Shown: positions 1 through 12,148, numbered from the stretch's first letter. The stretch is DNA of 64,000 nucleotides from Lunularia cruciata (GCA_948567375.1 OX419755.1:70932944-70996943); one strand, 5' to 3'. Numbers and translations are program-made. Notes: a model not told the origin generated them from the sequence alone.

Positions 1-690
1 TTGGGTCACACTATCTATCCCGGAGGACTTGGTATTCAACAGACCAAGGTGGAGGCTATTGCATGTATTCCTTGGCCTACGGATGTGAGCAGAGTGTGAG
101 CATTCCTTGGGTTGGTGAACTTCTATTGCCGCTATGTTAGAGGATTTAGTGTCATTGCCAAGGCCTTGACGAAGCTGACCAAGCTTACACAGGAGTGGTG
201 TTGGAGAGATGAGTAGGAGAGAGCTTTTGTAGAGCTCAAGGAAAGGTTGACATTAGCTCCTATTTTGAGGAGGCCAATCAAGGGATGACCATTTCAGGTT
301 CATATTGATTGAAGTATGTTGGGGCTTGGAGCAGTGCTCACCCAGCATGTTGATGAAGAGAAGGAGTTTGTGGTGGCATATGCTAGTCGCTCCAACAATT
401 CAGCGGAGGCAAAGTATAGTTCATATGAGGGAGAGTGCTTGGTAGCAGTTTGGGCAGTAGCACATTTTTTATGTTACCTATTTGGTAACCCCTTCACTCT
501 CATCATTGATCATCAGCCACTGAAGTGGTTGATGGAGTCCGACAAGCTTTCAATGAAGCTTGCATGATGGGCTTTGATTTTATAAGAGTATGATTTCACG
601 ATTGATTACAGACATGGAGTGGTGAACCGTGATGCAGATGGGTTGAGTAGAAACCCATGTCCCAGCCAGTAGGATCAGACTGGAGCACAT
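1..690 (+). pseudogene. Reverse transcriptase end and RNase H of gypsy copy 1
   Basis: Bases 1-240 read as the thumb and connection part of a gypsy reverse transcriptase: a GHTIYPGGL-like stretch, then FLGLVNFYCRYVRGF and AKALTKL, with in-frame stops. Bases 316-567 stay open and contain RNase H hallmarks: VVAYASRSNN, the YSSYEGECLA-type motif (here ECLVAVWA) and IIDHQPLKWLM. The segment ends near 660 with VNRDADGLSRNP, the usual RNase H tail of this superfamily. Several stops (for example near 215, 287 and 311) show it is not functional. The identification rests on motif order and is secure; exact domain limits are approximate. Confidence 0.85.
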
Positions 691-959
691 TGGCATGGTG
701 AGACAGATGAGGAGATGGTGCCAGGTTGGCATGCATCGGCCTTTTTGTGTATATTTGTAGAGGCTTTGGTGGTATCTCTCTCAGCGCATACAGGAGGAGT
801 TATTGAGGTCACAGATCTAGAGAGTGAAGATATTGGTACAGTTCAGCGAGACATTCATGATGATGTCTTAGTGATGGACTATCTTTGCACTGGTGTTGTG
901 GGTGGCACAATTGGGGCCAAGGAGAGAGATTGTGTTCTTCAACGAGCCAGATGGTTCAG

Positions 960-1965
960 ATTGGAGGGTAGACACCTGTTGCGTGGGAGGATGGTAGAGT
1001 GCAAGTAGTACCACTTCCATCTCAAAGACTACAGTTGGTCCGTCATGCTCATGAGGAGCTAGGACATTTTGGAGTAAAGCGTATGTATAGCTTACTCTAG
1101 AGTCATTATTGGTGGCGCGGTATGCAGACCGAGGTACAACAATTTGTTGCCAGATGTGTGGTTTGTGACTGAGTTAGAGCATCATTCAATGCTCCTACGC
1201 CACAGTTACACCCATTACCTATCATGGAATTGGGTTACCATTGGAGTTTGGACTCCGCCTGACCTTTATCGCTGATTGTGAGACATCATCGGTATGTTTT
1301 GGTGATGGTGGAGCACTTCTCCAAGTGGATTGAGTTGGTGGCACTTCCTAACAAGTCTAGTGAAGGGACAACTTACTCATTCCTGGATCAAGTTCTTAGT
1401 CATTTTGGTGCACCAGTTGAGGTTTTGACTGATCGGGGTACAAAGTTCTTGGGGGAGTTTCAGGTCTTGTGTGACAAGGCCTTGATTGATCATCATACTA
1501 CATCCCAAGATCACCCTGAGGCAAATGGCTTAGCAGAGAGAGAGTGGTTCAGACGGTGAAGAGAGGATTGCAAAAGTATGGGTTGCAAAGATGCCACTTG
1601 GGAGATTGGGATCTCCAATTACCTTGGTTGGCCATGGGCTATCGGTTCAGCCGGCAAGCCTCCTTAGCATCCTTCTCTCCATACTTTCTACTCTATGGAT
1701 AGGATCCAAATTTACCTGTAGCCATTTGTCAAGATGTTATTGTAGTTTTGGACTTAGATGACCCCAATGTATGGATGAGCGTATGTTCTCAGCGGGTAGA
1801 GATCTTTCGGAGAGTGATGCCGATGGCTTTTGAGAACTTGGCAATTGCTCAGCATAGAGATACTTTATGCTATGCTTCCATTTGAGGAGGAGGTTATAGA
1901 TCCTCGATACGTCGATTTCATCCATGTGACTATGTATATCTACAACAGATAGCACCAACGACACT
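960..1965 (+). pseudogene. Integrase of gypsy copy 1
   Basis: Around 1040-1175 there is an H2C2 zinc-binding motif: HAHEELGH, then about 30 residues on, CVVC. The catalytic core follows at about 1278-1560, with VMVEHFSKWIELVALP, VLTDRGTKF (second catalytic Asp) and a HPEANGLAE block holding the catalytic Glu. A shift near 1545-1560 breaks the frame; the C-terminal part continues to about 1965 with recognisable but interrupted coding sequence. In the family, integrase joins element DNA into the host chromosome; this copy cannot do so. Confidence 0.85.
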
Positions 1966-1990
1966 TGATGTTTCTATAGGCCGCACCATT

Positions 1991-2305
1991 TTGAGAGTCC
2001 GCGAGGTTTTGCCATCTGGAGTCCTTGTGTTAGAAGGATGTGATGGTGTTGTTTGGAAGGATCATGTGCGCAATTGTGCACCATGCCACCTCCCAAACAT
2101 TGATGGTACTATGGACCCAAGCTTGGCACTTGTACGTGCAGGCTTGAGGTGTATGTTATGTGGCTCTTTTGGTGGAGCTACTACTATGTTAGTGTGTGAT
2201 AGTTGTTCGAGAGGATGGCATATGGCATGTATGACTCCTCCCATTATGGTGGTTCCTCAAGGACAGTGGTTATTTCCTAGATGTACTTGTCCTAGATGTA
2301 TTTGA
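1991..2305 (+). pseudogene. Integrase tail with a PHD-finger-like domain, gypsy copy 1
   Basis: This open segment of 104 codons continues the integrase tail in frame from upstream; it has no ATG of its own. Residues 1-50 resemble the post-core region of gypsy polyproteins (VREVLPSGVLVLEG). Residues 54-98 follow the C4HC3 PHD pattern: C54, C57, C69, C72, H77 and C80, then PP, P, a conserved W93 and C98. The ligand expected two residues after the Trp is Phe95 instead of Cys, so seven of eight ligands remain. The segments MLVCDSCSRGWHMAC and PQGQW match the PHD core. PHD fingers usually read histone H3 tails; a targeting role here is inference. A RING-type or other zinc finger is less likely given the spacing and the Trp. 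Confidence 0.72.
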
Positions 2306-2472
2306 CCTATAGCTAGTTCATTCTTTATAAGGTATAGATTGCAAACAAGCTACTAACAATGGGGCTCCATAGCACCCGGCCTCCTGATCTTTGCCCATTA
2401 GAGGGTATACCATATACTTGGAATAGATGGCTATCTGGAGTTAGAGGGACCTAACCGCCAACTAGGAGAGCA

Positions 2473-2597
2473 ATTGTGGCACTTTAGAGTCTATGTATGA
2501 CTTATGTGTGAGTTGTGCTTCTATAGTGTATGATGTTGACAGCGATGTATGTTGTGTAACAATGTATGTTGTGTAGCGATGTATATACGCACAATAG
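2473..2597 (+). repeat. Direct repeat, first copy (LTR-like start, gypsy copy 1)
   Basis: A segment beginning ATTGTGGCACTTTAGAG recurs almost unchanged at 3047-3152. This copy holds an extra internal duplication of a short GATGTATGTTGTGTA-type unit. It follows a purine-rich tract and begins with TG, as an LTR would. The same arrangement is seen in the second family copy at 28537 and 29099. Confidence 0.7.
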
Positions 2598-3046
2598 CTA
2601 TCACGCTATTTGTAGTGCCACATCTAGATGCTCGGACACTAGAGTTCTAGTGATAGTAGGTAGAGTTATTTCAGTAGTTTCTCAAAGACTACTTTCCGAT
2701 GGTCAGATTTTGTGTTCAAGGTACTGACTTCACGATGGAGCCCACCGTCACTTTGCACCGTTTGCACCATTGAGTGTGTTGTCAACGTGACTGTTAGGGT
2801 TTCAGAGCTAGCTCGAGTCCAAGGAGTATAGTTTCGAAGTGAGCTCCAGAGAGCTCACTTCTCTGATGTTGAGCCTTCGAGTTCTTGGCTATGGTGGACA
2901 GAGGCCGGCGAGCGTCACCTGGATTCTTTGTGCTTGAGTGGGTGTGGCTTGATTGTAATCAATGCCCAGTTGTTGACAGTTTATAGAGTGACAGATCAAG
3001 TACTGATCTGAGTTGAGTTGAGTTGAGAGTGGTAAGCAATCTGATT

Positions 3047-3152
3047 ATTGTGGCACTTTAGAGTCTATGTATGACTTATGTGTGAGTTGTGCTTCTATAG
3101 TGTAGGATGTTGACAACAATGTATGTTGTGTAGCGATGTATATACGTACAAA
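3047..3152 (+). repeat. Direct repeat, second copy (LTR-like start, gypsy copy 1)
   Basis: Partner of 2473-2597, offset by 574 bp. Similarity stops abruptly after GATGTATATACGTACA, where a short run of A follows. In the other family copy the second repeat ends at nearly the same position. Confidence 0.7.
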
Positions 3153-3842
3153 AAATACCTGATTGGATAAGTATATGAAAAATATGTTATTGGATAGTAT
3201 GTATGATGGTATTAAATGTTTACAATAGCCTAATAAACTGATTTTATATTTAAATAGTTTGTGTACTATTCATGCTCAATGATGAATTTTTTGGCTTTTG
3301 AGGATATACGGTCCATTGTACTAGCACCAAAAAGTAAACCAATCAGCAGATTACAATCTTGCAAATAGCTATTACAATAAATTAAAATATTTGGCAGATC
3401 TCGTTTAGAATAAAAGAAAGTGCTAAAAAATTACAAAACAATGAAAAAGATCTTCAATTAGAAGAGAATCTAGTAGAGCAAAATAGAAATGAGAAATAAA
3501 ATAACCTCCATTAAATTTTTTTAACTAACTTTAAGAGTACAATATTGCTTCCAATGAGATAGAGCTTACTATTATACATGGTATTGAATAGGATTCAAGG
3601 ACAAGAGATGTCATTATTATTCCTTGGCTCTTTCTAGTATAGCTATAGGATAGATAATAACTATTACATGAACAATTCTTCTGAGCTACTTAATTGATTT
3701 CATATACAACATATACTTTTACAAATGTGCATACTTTTAGACTTTTTGTTAACAAAATTGTTTTGATAACCACACAAAGAGCAGATAATGATTAGTTGAC
3801 ACACATAGTAATTTACTAGGGAGTGCTTGCTTTGCACACATC
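3153..3842. other. AT-rich stretch without recognisable gene
   Basis: No coding region, repeat or RNA gene is evident between the gypsy copy and the non-LTR remnant. Base composition is strongly AT-rich and long runs of stops occur in all frames. Confidence 0.6.
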
Positions 3843-5614
3843 GTGGTCCCTATAGATCAAATTAGGCATGCCTTTGACCACTTGAGTATTGATCTACATC
3901 TAGTAGGTTTGAGAGTCAAGGTGCCAAAGAGCAAGGCATGGTCCCCTTTAGGTATTCCTCCCCACCTTGAGCTTCCAGAGGGGTGTATAACATCTACAAA
4001 GGGACTACGTGTTCTTGGGTGCTAATAGGATCTGAGGATTTTGTCACATGCTTCTTAGACATTGCCCTTGCAGAGGATGTTCTCCATGTGGATGACCTTC
4101 TGTTACTAGGAGATCCACAAGTGGCATTTGGTATACTCTCCTCTAATATTGCTTGTTGATTTACTTACCTCATATGCACAGTTCTCCCTTCCTTGCCCTT
4201 CCTATCACTTGTGAGAGCCGTTGATAGGAGGATTATGGGAGTCTTTGGTCATATTATTGGACCAGAGACTTTTGAGTGTGTGATAGGGGATTTGGCACAT
4301 AGATAGATGGCTATGGCGATCTTGTGTGGAGGGGTTGCCTTGCTACCTATGAAGGAGATGGCACTTATAGCATTTTTGGGTAGTTGGGCTCTCTTGGCAC
4401 TCCTACTTTCCTCTCATTTTGTGGTTGTTGATAGGCCGGTTTTGGAGACTTATGTGATAAAGGTGGAGGAGGGATCCTATTCTCTCCAGATGTTATTGTG
4501 GCAGATGAGAGATAGTCTATCCCCATGGGCACGAGAGGACTTTCTAGCTTTTGCTTCACTATTGTCAAATTGGACTAGAGGCTTACAATCTTTATGATGG
4601 AGCAACAGAGTGAGCATACGCTACATTCTCTCTTAGTTGACTCATCTATTCCTCAAGCTACTAGAGCACATCTTTGCTCTTGCTCTGGCAAGGGTGCAGG
4701 CTCTTGGATCCTAGCTTGATTGTGCATTAGGGCGTTCTGACTCATACCAACTACTTTCTCTATAGTGATGAGGTTTTGCCTAAGTTTGGTCCACCCATCT
4801 ACATCTTCATTACTCACTTGTGAGTGTGGTTCTACACTAGATGGAACAACGGTTCATATGACATGGTGTCCTTTTGGAGGACAGAGGATTGCTGCCAATG
4901 ATGGTTAGGGACAAAATATTTTCTATGGCACGAGAGAGTGGATACTTGGCTTGGAGGGAGCATTTGTATGCTTTGTAAACAACACGTGTCGTGGTAGATT
5001 TATACTTGGTCTGAGATGATTAGGTGATAGTAGCGGATGTCGTGGTACTTAGTCCGAGATGCTTAGATGAAAGTAGCGGATGTCGTGGTTACAGGCCCTA
5101 CACGGGATATAGTTTTGGAGGGAGTGATTACCCATCCCCTGGATGTGCGGTGAGGGCAACAACAAGTCGCAAGGTCTCCAAGTATAGGAGCATGCAATGA
5201 GGTCACCTCTTTGTTCCTCTAGCCTTAGAGTTGTATGGAGCAATGGGCACTGCATTAGAGACATTTACCAAGTAGTGCGCAAGAGCTTATCATGTTAGGC
5301 GCCAAGGGGTACAACTCTCACTCTCATACTTTGTAACATATTTTAGATAACGTGTGTCCACTGCTATACATATTACAATGGTTGGTGCAATCCATAGTAA
5401 ACCAATCACACTAGGTGATGCTTCTTCATATGCTCCCGTCGTTTGGTTTACTGCCGACTTGCATAGCTCGGATATTTTAGGTGCAATAGTGCAGATTTCT
5501 CATATAGACTCTAGCTCCATTTTACCTTTATTCGTCTCTCCCTTTACAGCTTGATGGGGGCTCATAAGGATGGGTCTTTCCATCCTTCGTGTTCTCTTCG
5601 CGGTCACCTTTTTC
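3843..5614 (+). mobile_element. Decayed non-LTR retrotransposon, 5'-truncated, with 3' tail unit
   Basis: The plus strand reads the C-terminal part of a non-LTR reverse transcriptase with many stops and shifts. Recognisable pieces are VGLRVKVPKSKAWSPLGIP and LPEGCITSTKGLRVLGC near 3900-4020, and a downstream block at 4307-4600 that closely matches the minus-strand copy at about 56100-56280. Bases 4760-5345 match the zinc-knuckle and endonuclease-like part of that copy (55279-55875). A tail at about 5500-5614, with CTTGATGGGG and GCGGTCACCTTT, matches the family's 3' tail unit. I found no clear flanking target-site duplication. Confidence 0.8.
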
Positions 5615-7128
5615 AACTTTCCTCCTTTACCTTCGACTAACATCAACAACTTCTTCTTGCTTTTCTTCTCGACAAATCTATGTATTCCGCCAAAATAGTG
5701 ACTACCATAGATTGGCCTGGTTGCCCCCTCCAATGTTAGAAGTGGTTTCTATGCCCATTGTATCCCGTAATTGCACTCCTCCATGAGCCAGTGGTTTTGG
5801 TTTTGTGCTCTGACGTTTCTGATTACCGCTCATACAAAGAAGGCTGGAGTCTCCTATGGAGCACCAGTGGTGGAATCCGCAGGACGACGTCCTGCGGATT
5901 CCACCACTGGTGCTTAGGATTGGTGCCAAAATACACGAGAAGAACATTTCTCTGGAACATTTCTCTGGCGTTGATATTAGTAGATGTTTTTGAGCTTCAG
6001 AAAGGACAGGGGAGCGAAGTGCGGACAGCACAACAAATGGCAGTAGCAAATTTCCCCGTCCCAAGCTTCAATTTCCATCGTTTGACAGCTAATTTTTGTC
6101 GGGTGTATCTCCATGATGGCAATTGCGCTAATGGGGATGGAACTCAGCGCAGACGACGCATCAAGAATTGCAGTTTGATTGATATACCGTCAAGAGCAGA
6201 ATTTCGATTTCAGCCTCGGCACAACTTAGCGCTTTCACTGCCGCATTGCCATGACTCCATCGTGGATATCATGTAGCGACTATCTTTCACTACACAAATT
6301 GGATCGATCCTCTGTTGAGGTCGTTTAGCGTGTCCTGTGTAGCAATGTACATGATTTTAAGATAGAATTGGACTGCTTGCGTTCGTGGAAAAGGCTGATG
6401 AATGTTCAAGAAAAATACTTTGTCAGTATTAATTTACGCAATTGGTAGATGATCATAATCACATGTTGTGCTTTCCAGTTTACTGCTCGCTGTTCAGATA
6501 TCGAGCGAAAACTGCCGAAAGATTTACTTTGATTTGAAAATGCGATGCGATGGTGATATTTACCTGATGTACGAATATGAGATTTGAAAAAGTACACGGC
6601 TGATTGTAATGGAGGTCTTCATTCTCACGTTTTGCAGTACTCCTTCGCTTTGGGGATAAACCCTAGAAATGAGGAGCACAGTCCAGTCATAGCGGGCATT
6701 GGAGAGGATCGAAGAGCGCCAGTGACTATAGTCTTCTTGTGGTTCTTCCACCTGTCTCACTCAAGTGATCTGATACAGTCAGGATGACCTGTAGATTCAT
6801 TCAGGTTCATGGTCTTCGTCACCAGTAGATCTCAGAGGTAAGGTCTGTGATGTTGCTCTTCCACATGTGATTGTGTTATGACGGTCAAATATATTTCTTC
6901 ACGCGGAGGAAATTCAAAATTAGAATTTTCGAGTTCGAAACTTCTTGCAAATGGAGAAGAACCGCTGACACTGATGCTCATCTTATTGATTTTGACTTCT
7001 CTTCCAGGGCCTTACGCTCCGACATTCTTTCTTGTATGGTAGCAACGTCGTGTCTGTTGTTTCCTGGTGCTGGTGACTTTGAAGTACAGTCGATTGAACA
7101 ACAGGTAGGCGGCGGTAAAATCTCCACA
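5615..7128. other. Intergenic region upstream of the FUSC transporter gene
   Basis: No gene is supported. The region changes near 5.9-6.0 kb from AT-rich repeat DNA to more balanced composition like that around the host genes. It contains the perfect palindrome at 5860-5914. The part just upstream of 7129 presumably holds the promoter and 5' leader of the transporter gene; no TATA box stood out. An in-frame ATG at 7036 precedes the chosen start. Confidence 0.5.
5860..5914. repeat. Perfect 55-bp palindrome (27-bp arms, 1-nt centre)
   Basis: The left arm is 5860-5886, the centre is a single A at 5887, and the right arm is 5888-5914. The arms are exact reverse complements over all 27 positions, starting AGCACCAGTGGTGG and ending CCACCACTGGTGCT. 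Identity stops at the next base on each side. In RNA it would form a long hairpin with almost no loop. Confidence 0.95.
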
Positions 7129-10100
7129 ATGAAGGCAGTGTACTGGGACCGATTTTTCCAGAGAGTAGCGAGCGGGATAAGAACTGGAATGTCTGTTCTA
7201 TTGATTGGACTGCTCCTTCAATTTGCGAAGGGTTTGAAGGAGTTTATGTATTTTACAACGTTCGCACCAGTGATGGCAATATCTACCTGCGATGCTACAG
7301 TGGGGAAAGTTACACGGAATGCCTTAACAGTTGCTGTTATTTCCGCCCTCAACGCTTGTACAAGTATGATTGTCTGGAGATTTATAAGGCCTCCAATGCA
7401 TTTTGCGGTTGCTATAGCTTGCATTGGTATTTTCAGCTTCATAATCTCCTATCCCACGCGCGTTCATTTACTTGCTCGAAAGATAGGGCTTGCACATCTT
7501 GGTATACTGTATGTCAGAGCGCATGTCGACCCGGATATGGACATAGTCAAGCTTCCTCTCAAGTTACTCTTTTCGACTACATTGGGATCTGCGTGTGCAG
7601 TTGTTGCGATTACAGTACCCTATCCTCGACTCGCTGTTTGGGAGGTAACACTGAGATCAAAAGGCTACTACATTTACATGTCATGAATAATGTTTGATGG
7701 CGTGAAGGTTAAGGACTTTTTTAAGGGCTTTGCTGTTTGAAGGAATCCGATTATACAAACTTTCGACACATTTCTCAAGACAAGCTTCTTGTGACCTGTA
7801 CATGATGCAAAGTCTCTAAGGCTAGCAGAAGAAGAAAGCAGAGAGCAGTCTCATGTACATTGCGATGTTAGAGGAGGACACGCATATTCTGATGCAACCT
7901 ATTGGTTGCCTTCTGTAGTATCTAAGGGCTCTGATTCTTCAGTTTGATATACTTTCTTTTGAAGGTGCTACGATGCGCAAACTCTACAGCGCATACTACT
8001 TCAGAACTGTTTAAGGCAGCCGTAAGCGCGTTTTCTGCACATGATGCAAGCAGTTTTTCGGCCATCAGCCTCCACTCCAAGATGCTCAGGACGGCCGTCG
8101 AAGGAAATTTAGCTGAACTTAGGGAAAAGCAGGTGATTTCTGTTCTTTGAGCATCGTGTTGGATATGAGGTTTGGTGAGCTCAGAGACATTATTCATTAG
8201 GCCCTCCGATCCCTATGCTTGTTTATTGAAAGCGTTTTATGCTCGGGTTGGTGTAATAGAACATTTGGCTAATTTGTTTGATAGTAGAGAACCATGTGCT
8301 AAAGTTGGTGTACATATCTCACAGAAGCTTCAAAGGTCAATGAGGTTCTTTCCTTGGGATCTAGCTCATTGTCGTGTTCGGAACTTATTCACAGGCTGAG
8401 ATTTGGTGGGAAGTGAGGGCCACTTGCTCAAAAAGATCCCGTTTCACAAATATGACGAAAGGGCTTTATGGGCTTAGTATGCATCTCACAGGCATGCAAA
8501 TGGCTTTACAGTCTGGATTCGTACTACAATGCCCAGCTGTGATGCGGAAGGTGCTTGAGGAGCCGCTTATGAGAGTCGCTGATTATTGTAGCCGCATTTT
8601 GGAGATTGCAACAAAGACCTTGACTTCCTGCAGTTTGTGTACTGGTGCCAAGACTCTAAATTGCGGGGAGCGCAAGTCGTTAATGGATGAAGGAAAGCTG
8701 ACCTTGATTGTGTTTGATAATGCCGTATTGGAAGCAAGGAAAATCGCGTACTATACACCAGCAACCGAGGAGGCCATCCAAAAGAGAGACGTGGACCCGT
8801 CTACGAATACTCCAGAGAGTATTCTTCTCGGCACCTCTAACGATATGGTGGTGCCTATGCACCAAAGATTCATGGCACGACTTACGGCAAATTTCTTCTT
8901 GTTCAACTTGAGGCTGTATTTTATTGAAACAATGTTTCTGGTGGATTCTGATTTCAGGATCTTTACCACTATGCACGAGGTTGCAGGAGTCCGCTTGAAA
9001 AACTGGATCCCAGCACGCCTCCCCAGGTTTTCTATGTTGTCTTCATATCCAGTTTTTTATGATAATGAAGCAAGGCCGAAGACTTGTATAGATATATCAG
9101 TGATAGAAGAGGAGGTTACAGAAGCAACTGGAAATGACTCTTTAGATGTATCTTCAACCTGTCACCCGCTGCATGGACAGTGCCCCCATTGCAAACCTGG
9201 TCTTCATTCATCACAGAAAACGGAACTTGCTTCCGACAGTTGGAAGTGGTTGAGGTTGCTGGTGAACCCCAGTCAAGTGCAAGTTGTGAAGTCTTGCAAG
9301 GTTTCCGTTATAATGATGCTAGCAACTGGGCTGGGGTTATTAGCACTTCCCAATGACAGCCATGCTTGCTGGGCACCTATCACTGTAAGTTTCATAATTG
9401 GAAATTTACAAGGGGGTGCTTTTCGTCTGGCCAGTTTACGTATTCAAGGCACTGCTGTCGGATCAATATTTGGATATCTCGTTGTAAGTGGCCTGTACAA
9501 GTATAAACATGCTTTGCCCTTCATTTTGGCAGTGTGGGTAGCTATGTCTGACTATATTCGCTACAGTAAAACTCACGGTTATTCAGGACTTGTGTCCGCT
9601 CTTACGGCAGCGATACTCATGTTAGGTGATTTTGAGGGTAAAGATATAAAGACCTTTACTCTGGACCGCATTGCGATGACATTCATTGGTGTTGCGAGTT
9701 TTGTTCTGGTGGAGACAGTATTGATGCCTGAAAGAGCAGTTCGTCTTGTGAGAGAGGAACTTCTGCAGAGTATGACGCGGTTGAGGGACTGCGTTGCTGC
9801 TATTGTCACAATTTACACTAGACAAGGTTGCATCAAGTGTCGTAGTCTTGCAGTGGACGACATGCGGAAGCTTGAGCAGCAGCTCAGGGCCGGTCTGGTA
9901 GCTCAGACTGATCTGCGTACCGAGGCTGTGTTGGAACCTGAACTGTGGTTCGTTCCTTTTCCTGGGGAAGTGTATTCCAAACTCATCTGCACACAGAAGC
10001 GCATGTTAGACCTCCTTTTCTTCATGGTCTGCTCCTTACAAGCATCGACCCAAGATTGTCTAGACGAGCATATGCAGAAACTCTTGAAACCACTTGGATC

Positions 10101-10719
10101 ATCCTTGACTGCGCTGGAAAGTGAAGTTCTTTCCACTGTAGACTCCCTCCAAAAGTTGCTTCAGAAAACCAAGACCTCTTGGGAGTGGCTTCCGGATTTA
10201 AATGTCTTACACGCGTTCCGTTATTGCCGTTCTCGTACGGCTTGTGGTGGAGACGCAGAGAATGTGCGAACTCCATCTCCTCGCACTCGTCACCGTCATA
10301 CTATCTTCGAACCATCTCGGAAAGCTTCACGTGCACTGCTTGCGCTTGGACATCGAAGGCGGTCTATTGGTGGTACTCCTCAGAGACTCAAGACCACTAT
10401 GGACCGTTTTGAGCAGACTTTTGAAAGTGTGCTAGAGGAAATCCTGACAGCTCACAACAAGACAGTGGAAGCAGTAGGAGGAGATGGGCATGTCGTTGGA
10501 ACTTCTGTAATGTTTTCTATTAGTTCCCTCAGTTTCTGTCTCCATTCCCTTCTCGTAGAAACTGTGGACCTTGAAAGATATATCTGGGAATTGCTGCAAG
10601 CCGAGAATCCTCTGAGCATTGCAGACTTCTGGGACGAGTTTGGTCTGGCATCTCAAATGTATAGGCAGCAGCCAGAGGACGAAGAACAACAGCGACCACA
10701 ACATATAAACTCATTTTAA
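7129..10719 (+). CDS. FUSC-family (aromatic acid exporter-like) membrane protein, three exons
   Basis: Predicted exons are 7129-7644, 7965-8132 and 8395-10719. All junctions are GT-AG and in phase 0, giving 1002 residues. The first exon encodes a multi-helix membrane domain (residues about 15-165). A hydrophilic central part follows, then a second membrane domain at about 525-670 with the FUSC-type stretch WAPITVSFIIGNLQGGAF and RIQGTAVGSIFGYLV. The C-terminal third is soluble and ends near HINSF. The architecture matches plant proteins annotated as fusaric-acid-resistance-like or p-hydroxybenzoate-efflux-like; membrane location is expected, but no substrate can be read from sequence. The ATG at 7129 lies just before the first membrane helix; the ATG at 7036 would add 31 residues. 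The gene stands alone on this strand within the island. Confidence 0.85.
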
Positions 10720-12148
10720 ATCTTCCCAGTTTTGCAGTTTTCCTCCAGTGGCGGACAACTATCAAGCTTCTCGAAGCTGGTTTCTATGTGCAATGATGAT
10801 TGCAGTCCAGATTTGTCGAGCTTTGTGTGTATGTTCCGCGGACAACAGTCTCCTGTGTCTGGCTTTGTCATGCTACTCACAAACGTGTTGATTGATTATC
10901 CATGGATTGGTCCCAAGTGGCTCCATTTCAAGATGCGCAATATTGCAACTAACCTCATGAGCAAAAAGGAATAGTTGCATGTGCTCTAGTTGACCTGGAT
11001 AATTTAGTGAAAGCTTGAAAGGGTCATTCTGGTGATTTTACGATGTACTACCGACCTAGTTAGTAGTATACCTTCATTAGCCTTTTTCACTGTATTTCCA
11101 GAGGGTCTTCTTTATTCAAAACCGTGCGTTTTACAGATTACGTACGGCCAACACTAACTGTTGATCGAAAATACTTCACGTAGTGTTCGCTGAAGGATAT
11201 GAGAAGGGTCTGGCTCCTGCACTCCACCTTCAAGTATTGGTAATGTTGCTATCGTTGCTAGTGAGTTCAAAGCTAGAGATTTCGCCCCGTACCATGGGGC
11301 GAATTCTCAGGAAACGTAGAGTCTTCTCGCATGTCCCTGACTAATGAACATGATGCGATGGGGGTGGTTATGATATATCTTGGGACGCGATGACTAGAAG
11401 GTTGCGGCGTCATGTCTTCTCATTAATGTCCGTTCTCGAACTTGCGAAAAGTTCTGAATAGAGAACCCGCACAATTGCAAGGGCAACTAGTTCATTAATA
11501 ATGCCATCTGAAGACGATGAAAATGGAGGAAACAAATATCGGATCAAAGACTTAGCTGTCAATACCCAATGCGAAGAAAGCGACTACCAAATTTGAGATA
11601 CGTTGTGGGCAGACGACTAATGAATGCTATGTTTGAGAAATTTGACTGCTGTTAATTCCTTACTGTAGCAAAGTCTTCCAGATCCAAAACTAGTATATAG
11701 GCATACGAGAACAGATGCCATTCTCGGAACAGGTTATCCAGAACTCATGAGTTGCAAAGGATCGTTAAGCAAGATGTACATGGTACGCAACGCTAGAGTA
11801 GTATGAAATCCCTAAGTTAGAATGCATCGAAGGTATCCGACAGCAATGGCATAATCGAAGAAAACCTATTGGAGCAACTGCATATATAGAGAAGAAACAT
11901 CAGCAAATGAAAGGCGAAGTAAATGTCATTGAGAAACCAGTAGATAGCACTACGCATATTTGAGAGGCAGCCATCAAAGAAGCGGATGCCGACCTCCCAC
12001 ATCAGTAGAGAAAAAATACATCAGGAATAAACGGCCAACTTAAACGGATGGAGAAAAACTGGTATCAAGAGACAAGAAGTAATCTGTAAATATCGCGGGT
12101 CAAGGAAGTTCAAGGAAGTTCGGAGTCAGGAAATGACAAATGACAATC

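Larger units (their letters stand above)
1..3152 (+). mobile_element. Decayed Ty3/gypsy retrotransposon, PHD-type family, copy 1 (5' end outside window)
   Basis: On the plus strand the stretch reads, in order, the end of a reverse transcriptase, RNase H, an H2C2 zinc-binding integrase N-terminus, the integrase core, an integrase C-terminal region and a PHD-finger-like segment. That is the Ty3/gypsy order. The frame is broken by several stops and shifts, so the copy is dead. A purine-rich stretch at about 2462-2472 precedes a sequence beginning TGTGGCAC that recurs at 3047; it may be the polypurine tract and the start of the 3' LTR. A second copy of the family lies at 25010-29196. The left end is cut by the window edge. 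Confidence 0.85.

Noticed and set aside
7645-7964. Additional coding exon inside the first FUSC intron
   Set aside because: Exons on both sides join in phase 0 at a point that makes sense for the family, and frames inside the intron have stops without good splice pairs.
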